From contig JAQFVV010000071.1 of NCBI GenBank assembly GCA_028023455.1, forward strand, positions 6,278,650-6,342,649: a stretch of 64,000 nucleotides of DNA. The letters are read 5' to 3'. This DNA is from Epiperipatus broadwayi. Its lineage: Eukaryota > Onychophora > Udeonychophora > Euonychophora > Peripatidae. The notes under the pieces are model-generated. The model did not search any database and was not told the origin of the DNA. It saw only the letters and a program-made list of their open reading frames with translations. Below are positions 56,974 to 64,000 of this stretch, in pieces. A program made the position numbers and the translations under genes. Each line of letters opens with the position of its first letter. The first letter of the stretch is position 1.

Positions 56974-57060
56974 ATTGCCTGAATGGTTCAGTGTAGCAAT
57001 AGAATGCCAGAATTTGGAACATAAGATCATCAGATCGATTTCACTTGAACTTCTTATCAA
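56974..57060 (+). repeat. tRNA-like segment, plus strand
   Basis: GCCTGAATGGTTCAGTGTAGC (A box) and, 50 bases on, AGATCGATTTC (B box) with tRNA-like spacing. It sits back to back with the 5S-like unit. Probably a tRNA-derived SINE head; acceptor pairing is not evident. Confidence 0.45.
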
Positions 57061-57959
57061 CTCTTGAGCTGTAAATGTAATCATTATTTATTTTGAATTT
57101 TTATTTCCAAATTATTGTCCATGAAAATTTTCAGAGAGATGCAATTACCCTATCGTGTACACTCTCGCTATCATCTAAGCACTGTTTTATACCTCATCAC
57201 TATGGTTGCATTTCAATAATTATTTTCTCAGAACACAATAATATCCTGGGTCTGTATTTTAATTTTTCAAAAGTTTGATCATAGCAGAAATGCTTAAAGA
57301 ATAAAAAAAAACATTTTATGATCTACAAATCTTATACAACTGGCATTTCATACTTATTGAGTTCTATAACTTTCCTTGATATTTGAATTTGCCTAAGTAC
57401 CCTGAGAAAGGTTCTTGATCATTGGTTTACAATAGTTCACTGGCCAATGTTACCAAGATTATGCATCATTTTTTCAGTGAATAAAAGCATTATTATGCTT
57501 GAGCATCTGCCCTATTTTCCTGACTTAGCATTTCCAAACTAAAATTAGACATGAAAAGGGTATATTGGGGTTTTTATTCAGGGTGTCTAGAAACTTAATG
57601 CAAAGTATCTCCTGGCTCTTCCAGTGAGAAGTTCCAAGGACTACTTCAAACAGTTTTACAATTTTTTCAAGATGTATTGAATCACAAACAAATTATTTTG
57701 ACTAATCAATAATAAAAACAAGGCATAAGTAACATCTTGTGTTTTATTTTAAATGTCACTTTTTACTGGGGCACATTGTATATAATAAAGGTTATCTTAT
57801 TTAATCTACTTTGAAGAAGACTTTTTCACTAATATGCATGTATATATTCTTATTATTTGATTGAATTTCCGCTGTAGTAGTTGTGATGATAAATATCTGA
57901 ATAAGTCAACACTCCACTGCATGCTGGGTCAGCAACATCATTTTTCCAAGTCAGCAGAA
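57061..57959. other. AT-rich, no recognised feature
   Basis: Nothing was recognised. Confidence 0.4.
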
Positions 57960-58426
57960 GATCACTATAAATGACAATGATGAGGAAAAAATGGTAGTTG
58001 GATATTCATTTTATGGGATTTGGCTATCACACTAAGCCTATTATGGGGGTTATTTCTGGGAAAAGAAGGCAACAGGAAACCACTTTGTCTTATAATTCCC
58101 TTGTTTTATTATGAGTATGTCTACAGGAATAAGAAAGGATTGAGAATATCAGAGAGCGAGAAAGAGAAACTGGATTGGATGTATATTGAGAAGAGATTAT
58201 AGTTTAATAACATATGTTTTGGAGAGAATGGTGAGTGGAAATAAAAAGAAAGGACGGTGGTTGACATTATTGGATAATGTAAGAGATGGGAAGACTTATT
58301 TTGAATTGAAGAAATGAGCAAGAAAGAGAATGGAATGGAAAAATAGATGAATTGATGTTGTGACTACTCTCTGGACCTGTCTATTGGCAGAATACTAATG
58401 ATTTATTGATTGATTGACACACCTGA
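57960..58426 (+). mobile_element. Second RTE-like family, 3' fragment
   Basis: The translated end (about 58228-58390) shows a GNKKKGRWLTLLDNV segment, then ARKRMEWKN and TCLLAEY, separated by stops. It has the layout of the C-terminal end of RTE/BovB-type proteins but little identity to the RTE family above. It closes with a (TGAT)n-type tail near 58404-58421. 5'-truncated and inactive. Confidence 0.5.
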
Positions 58427-60032
58427 ATAAATAAATAAGTCCGAACTTTTAAACTTTTGAATTCGAACCTTTATATTATCTTCTCTTATAGTAATTATGA
58501 GGATCATATATCAGAAATAATAAAAAATGCATTTTAAATATGAGTTCAAACCCCCCTATGTTAGCTTTTTTTAATCTTTGTAAAACAAAATTTTTACACT
58601 AATTATTTGTTTTATAAATAAATGAAATGTTGCTATTACAATTTTTATATATGTCATATTCCGATATCTATTTTAGTTGAGTAGAGGTAAGTGTAACAAA
58701 AGGAAATATATATATTGAAAAAAAAAAACTGTAGGAATGTGTTTTAAAAATGTAACAGCTAATCAATGTTACTTTTCTTTCATAGTAAACACAAATTTTT
58801 ATTTTCTTCCATTGTAAAAACACGTTTTTATATTAATTTTCATACGTATATTAAAAATGAATATTAAAATTTTTCAACAACAAAAAAAACGAAAATATTA
58901 ACAAAAAGTTGCTAAAAGTGAAAACAAATCAAAGCATTTTTCAAAAAATAGTAATAATTCTTTTCATAGACCAATAATGTTAGATTTAAATTTACAGTAT
59001 TATATTTATTTTTTGTAATTCTGTTCACATGTTCTATATTAGATTTTTTTTAAAAAAAAAAAATCATTATTAAGTTTAATCAAGTTGAAAATTCCTATTT
59101 TTGCTTTCTGTAGATTCCTAAGAATTTTATTTACTACAAAAGTAGATATAAAAAAAATAATCATTTTTAAAATAAATATGTTTTATAAAAAAAAAAGTGT
59201 ATTGTTTATTGTTTTACATATATATATCCTCTGCCCGAAGGAACATAGAGGCAATAGTGTAAGATCCTATGACTAGATGATGAAATGTCATTATCATCAG
59301 TAATAATCTAGTATTGTTTACTGACCCTTGAACCGAAGGCTTTATATCTTTAAGATTCTCTATACATGCAATGATTGGTAGATTAAATTGCCTTCTGACA
59401 TTCCAAATTTGTTTTTAATCTTAGAAATAGCTGAGCAAATATAGATGTCTCTGCTATATATCATGCATAAACAATAACCCAAGTGTAAAAAGTAATCTAG
59501 CAGAAAATCATGTGATACCTTATTGTGTTTATCAACAGGATTTCTGAAACAATTTCACTTTCCTTTCTGTGATCAAATTATATTTTAGATTCAAACTTGA
59601 AATTTAAAGTTTTTAGATTACTATCTTAATTGGTACAGGAAGTATAAGCCTACAAGATATGGTTAAATTGATCACAGAAAATTGCATGCATTGATTGTAC
59701 TCCATATGTCGTCCTCGAATACCTTATTTTAACAACTGGTATATAAAGATAAATTCGTTATTAAAAAAAAATTTACTTTTGCTTTGAAATAAATCCAAGA
59801 TAGAATAGCTTTTGTGGACTTGTGACTGCTAGAGCAAATAGATTAGATTAAAGGCTATCAATTGTAGTTGATGCATATCTAGCAACACAACTGCTAACAT
59901 ATTTGTTTGTCATTACATGGAAATATCTCCATTCATTTTTTTGTTTATATCATAATTATTTCATGAAAATATCTAGCTTACATATACATAAGGCAATGTG
60001 AACAGCACCAAATAATATAAAATATAGCTTTG
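58427..60032. other. AT-rich, no recognised feature
   Basis: Nothing was recognised. Confidence 0.4.
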
Positions 60033-60550
60033 ACTCTAGAGGGCATTGCATAGGAGAAAGAACTTAGATGCATTAATAAAGGATAGGGAGTTGGAGAAAT
60101 GAACTAGTATGGAGAGTAAAAGAGTTTAAATATATATAGAAGTAAACAGAATATTGGGTGTGAGTTGATTTATGATAATAGTAAGGAAAGTAGTTTACTA
60201 TTTAAGACTCGAACGGGATCTTTATCAACAAAGGAATATACACATAAATGAAAAAATTGGTGATTTAGTCTGCAAGTTGTGTAAGGAAGGCTTAGAAAAT
60301 ATTAAGCATCTGTTAATTGAATGTAAATGCCTGAAAGCAGAAAGGGTAAAAATAATGACATTGTGGAAGAATAAATAAAAACAAAGTGATTATACAGAAA
60401 TTGGGTTTTTATGCTGGGTTTGGGAAAGGATAAAGGGGATTTAGATGTAAAGGCCATAGAAAGATTATGTTGTGGAAATGGGATGGAGCAGGATATGGGA
60501 AACTTAGGGCAAGGAATGTTAAAGCAAGTTAAAGTGGCTAACAAGTTTCT
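60033..60550 (+). mobile_element. Non-LTR retrotransposon 3' fragment (LINE-X copy 1)
   Basis: Matches the last 500 bp of the element that follows it (61870-62430): same GCATTAATAAA(G/A)GATAGGG start, same CCHC-like end. The frame 60172-60378 includes CKLCKEGLENIKHLLIEC, a C-x2-C...H-x4-C zinc-knuckle pattern found near the C terminus of some non-LTR elements. 5'-truncated, one frameshift. Confidence 0.6.
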
Positions 60551-60649
60551 CTGGGCATAGTTGCTGAGAGATTTCTGACTCCATATAAAGAGAAGTCACA
60601 CTGCATCACATCATCAAATCCAGATAGTTGGATTAATAAGTCTACTATT

Positions 60650-62430
60650 TCAATGATAGGATATGAGTCATAGAAAGTTAAACAATTATAGACTGACAAT
60701 GGTAACTTTAGTGTTATATAAAGCTTTTGAATATATGGTGGTTGAAAGAGTAGCAAAATGGATGGAAGAAAATAATATAGTGGGTGAAACATGTAGGAGA
60801 TAGTTTGTTTGTAGTCACTCAATTTATAGGCATATGATAGAGTAAATAGAAATAGATTATTGATAAGGTTAATAAATTTGGGAATGAATGGAGCTTTAAT
60901 GGATCTTATTAAGAGATTGTATGAAAATAATTACTGTATGTATCAGTTAGGAAATATAGAATCAATTAAAGTTAAAATTGGGGTGGGACTAAGGCAAGGA
61001 TGCCCTGTGCCACCTATTTTATTTTAATTGTATTTGAAAGAAATAGAAAGACTGAGATGAGAGGTAGAGATACCATTAATAGATGGTTAGGGAACGTATC
61101 TATTATCAGGTCTTCTGGTTGCAAATGATGTCTTCTTGTGCATAGAAAGTAGGGAAAATATGGAAATTATGCTGAAGATGTGCACAAGATCAGTAAAAAG
61201 ATGGGGATTAAATTTAGTGAAGAAAAATCAAAACTAATGATGATAAATACTGGGAAGCAGAAAAGAATTTTTATTGATGGATAGAAAGTTAGATGTGATG
61301 AATAGGTATAACTATTTGGGAATCATCTTAAGTAATAACAGAAATTGCTTGGATGAATGGAAGAAAAAATTGATAAATGAAGCAAAGAAAAGAAAGGGAC
61401 TGATAAAGAAATTAACAATGTTTTCATATAATAAATATGAGGTATCTAGAATTGTATGGAAGGGAGTGGAGGTATCAGGGTTAACATATGGTAATGGTGC
61501 ATTATGTGTTAGTAAAGGAGCATTAAATTACTTAGAAACAGTACAAAAGTTATGTATTTTTGCAGATGTGTGGATAGCAAAGGAGGCAATTCAAAGAGAA
61601 ATGAGATGGTCAAGTTTTTATATGAGAAATGCAAAAAGCAAAATGAAAATGTTTGAAAGACTGCAATTTATGTATAATACGGAAATAACCAAAATAGTAT
61701 TTAATTGGGTCATGAATAAAGGACGGGCAACAAGATGGGTGAGGAAAATCATTTGGTTTGCAGAAGATTTGGATAAAGAATTTATATCAGTATATTTATA
61801 TCAGTATACTTATACAAAAGGTGTGATGATTGTGTTAGGAGAATTGTTGACTGTTATAGTAGCAAGAAATGGTATAGAAGAATAAATGCATTAATAAAAA
61901 ATAGGGAGTTGGAGAGATGAAGAACTAGTATGGAGAGTAAAAAAAATTTAAATATATATAGAATTAAACAGAATATTGAGTGTGGGTTAATTAATGATAA
62001 TAACAAGGAAAGTAGTTTACTGTTAAGGCTTAAACAGGATCTTTAGCAACAAGGGAATATACAAATAAATGGAAAAATGTGGGTGATTTAGTCTGCAAGT
62101 TATGTAATAAAGACATAGAAAATATTAGGCCTCTGTTGCTTGAATGTAAATGCCTGCAAGCAGAAAGGTACAAATAATGAAGTCGTGGTAGAATAAATAT
62201 AAACATAGTGATTACACAGAGAATGGGTTCTTGGTTTTTATGCTGGGTTTGGGGAAAGATAAGGGAGATTTAGATCTAAAGGCTGTGGAATTTACAAAGA
62301 TCATGTTGTGGAAAAGGGATGGAGCTGGATAGAGAAAAATATGGGAAAAACTTAGGATGGGTAATAAGAGAAGGTAAAGTGACTAACAGGTTTCTATGAG
62401 CATAGTGGTTTAGAGATTCCTGATTCCAAA
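60650..62430 (+). mobile_element. Non-LTR retrotransposon (LINE-X copy 2), decayed
   Basis: Translation in changing frames gives NYRL-MVTLVLYKAFE (RT motif equivalent to NYRPI-LL-LYK), GLRQGCPVPPILF (the RQG block, about 60989-61026), VANDVFL in place of a YADD box, YNYLGI, and the C-terminal region with a residual zinc-knuckle end. The endonuclease part is missing and several stops and frameshifts occur. Clade uncertain: not the RTE family of the rest of the window. Confidence 0.65.
61274..61885 (+). pseudogene. LINE-X post-RT region, open but partial
   Basis: 203 codons are open, starting within the RT domain's last motif (RYNYLGIILSNN, equivalent to YLG), followed by an EWKKKLINEAKKRKG helix-like stretch and VSGLTYGNGALCVSK, comparable to the Y-G-x-E block after RT in other LINEs. 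The RT active site lies upstream in another frame and is mutated, so this is a fragment of a dead element, not a host gene. A tandem duplication TTTATATCAGTATA near 61783 breaks the C-terminal end. Confidence 0.6.
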
Positions 62431-63633
62431 AAAGGGGGTGCCAATGTGCATTGCATTGCATAGCCTTTAGATTAGATTATCTTTTTGATTATATATATAT
62501 ATATATGAAAATTTTGATAAGTCTTTCAAAACGGTTAACAAAAATAACGAAAAATTCTCCACAGAAATTAAATTGGGTCACCATTTCAGTGATATCTCAT
62601 TCTTCTCTTTTAAGGTTAATATTAATATTGTGTTCTTACCTATAATGAAAGAAAACAAGGGAAATTCTAAGGCAAAATTATTTCCTGTTGTATTCTTTAT
62701 CTCACAATGTGGACCTGTTGTGCTAGCAGTTTTTTATAAAATGATTTCTATCTACTACTTTTTTTTTTCACCATTGTCACCTATAGTAAGCTTCCACCAA
62801 CTTATGTGAGCTGTTGCCGACCTAGCAGAGTGTTGATTTACTCAATAGTGATCAACACTAACCATTTCACATTCACTGATAAAAATTGTTGCATTTTATA
62901 GCTCGAGATGCATTATTGTCCCCTTCACAACTCTCTGATAGAAAATGCTCCTTCATTTAAAGTGACTTTTCCTCACTTATTCAAAGGTCAGCCTTCATAT
63001 CTGAAGCCTATTCTCATATCTTCAACCTGGAGGAACTTTCCAGACCTGCTATAGTACATAGCACTATTGATTGAGAGTAAATATGTCTTTGAAAATTGGA
63101 TATATTAATCTATAACAAAAAGAGTGCGAACTTTTATCATTATGTGACTAATTGTAAATGAAAAAAGGCATAGGAAAACTTGTAACTGTTTTTGTGTGTG
63201 TGTTTTAATTAACTAACTTTGTGAAATTATTAATAATGTTGAGTAAGAGATTGATGCTAAATGATCATTCAAAAAGTAGGTTTATTGATTCCAAAAGTCA
63301 TCATCATTATTATTATATCCATTTTATATTTGAACGGTTTAATACTTTGTAGATCTTTTGGTGATCTTGTGATGTTTTAGCATTAGAAATGACAGAGTTG
63401 GTCTTCACTCAACAGTCCTTTGATTTTTAACTCTACAATTCTAAAACTTTGCTAAACTTCCTAGAGCATACTGACTATTTATTACTTAATGAAGGTTGCT
63501 ATGACAACTTGCATTTATGGCTACCTATAAAATAGTATTCCTGTTATTATGTGATGTAACTGTATATTAAGAAATTTTATTCTATTTTTGATTGTGGTAT
63601 ATGACTTGAATATATGTTTTATTTATTCAACAG
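62431..63633. other. AT-rich, probably intron upstream of the exon
   Basis: No exon or repeat recognised. A pyrimidine-rich stretch and TTTATTTATTCAACAG at its end form a good 3' splice site (AG at 63632-63633). Confidence 0.45.
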
Positions 63634-63767
63634 AGAGAAAGTGAGGCAAACATATGGTCCAATCTCAGGAACAGAATTTGCTGAAGGAACACATCGCATT
63701 CAGTATGAGATTAGCACTTACGAATGTGGAATTCTTGCACACTGCCAGTTTCATATACTTGTACGAG
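63634..63767 (+). CDS. Internal exon of a HYR-domain extracellular protein
   Basis: 134-bp exon with CAG acceptor at 63631-63633 and GTAAGA donor from 63768. The frame starting at 63635 is open through 44 codons (other frames have stops): about GPISGTEFAEGTHRIQYE, then two Cys (YEC and AHC) and QFHILVR. The order G-x-x-F-x-x-G-T-x-x-I-x-Y ... C ... A-x-C-x-F is that of the C-terminal half of a hyalin-repeat (HYR) domain, an immunoglobulin-like fold found next to sushi and EGF modules in secreted and cell-surface proteins. The exon ends in phase 1. The acceptor is ambiguous because CAGAGAG offers three AGs; using the second (63635) gives a symmetric 1-1 exon, common for such modules. No other exon of the gene is visible. 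Confidence 0.6.
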
Positions 63768-63943
63768 GTAAGAAGTAGCATATATAATTCAGTTATTTTT
63801 AAAAAAGCATGTAGTATTAAATAATATAAATTTAGTTATTAAATTAGCATTCTTTTTTAATTCAAAAAGGTTTATTAGACTTTGAATTTACATGTTTACA
63901 TACAGTGATAAACTGAATTTATCTATGATTCACAACGCATATT
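63768..63943 (+). other. Start of following intron
   Basis: GTAAGAAGT is a strong donor. The rest is AT-rich. Confidence 0.5.
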
Positions 63944-64000
63944 TTGATTTTTTTTTTCATAGCATCAGCCAGGAGGTGAACCTGCAACAACCATCTGCAA
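63944..64000 (-). mobile_element. tRNA-derived SINE, family J copy 4 (cut by window end)
   Basis: T-rich start, then CATAGCATCAGCCAGGAGG and a shortened B-box region, matching copies 1 and 2. It lies in the intron after the HYR exon. Confidence 0.6.

Overview
The window is AT-rich animal nuclear DNA. A spliced exon with canonical GT-AG signals encodes part of an extracellular HYR-type domain. An intact RTE-clade retrotransposon, tRNA- and 5S-derived sequences, mariner and hAT remnants and many microsatellites complete the picture. Nothing looks prokaryotic. The repeat types suggest an invertebrate, but I cannot name a taxon. Only one stretch, 63634-63767, looks like host coding sequence. The rest is intron or intergenic DNA built almost entirely from mobile elements of several ages.

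Layout: 1-4000 holds little beyond a dispersed repeat and a 120-bp duplication. From 4057 to 9270 lies a run of palindromic repeats (families E, B, D and one more), several of which carry hammerhead-ribozyme-like cores. 9905-13909 holds a nearly full-length but broken RTE copy on the minus strand and a 5'-truncated plus-strand copy, separated by a TA microsatellite. 13990-24330 has further E, H, D and G repeats, a tRNA-like SINE and a mariner fossil inside an H repeat. 25697-30508 has an RTE fragment, a non-autonomous hAT and foldbacks. 30790-39590 is an old minus-strand RTE copy interrupted at least eight times, including by the one intact RTE element (35525-38821, 985-residue endonuclease/reverse transcriptase). 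40870-43262 holds a gag-like relic and a homopolymer desert. 44336-58426 has more G/E/D repeats, a second hAT, a SINE with 19-bp target duplications, a 5S rRNA-derived sequence and a second RTE-like tail. 60033-62430 has two copies of another LINE. 63634 onward is the exon, an intron and the start of another SINE.

The most interesting feature is shared by families otherwise unlike each other. B, D, E, G and a short Penelope-like insert each contain the order CUGANGA - hairpin - GAAA typical of hammerhead ribozymes. In the best B and D copies all three stems can be drawn. B, D, E and G mostly occur as inverted (palindromic) dimers, and E and G also carry tRNA-like promoter boxes. This looks like a set of non-autonomous, ribozyme-bearing retroelements. 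RTE (intact here) and an unseen Penelope-type element are candidates for the mobilising machinery. All assignments come from reading the sequence; no database search or folding program was run.
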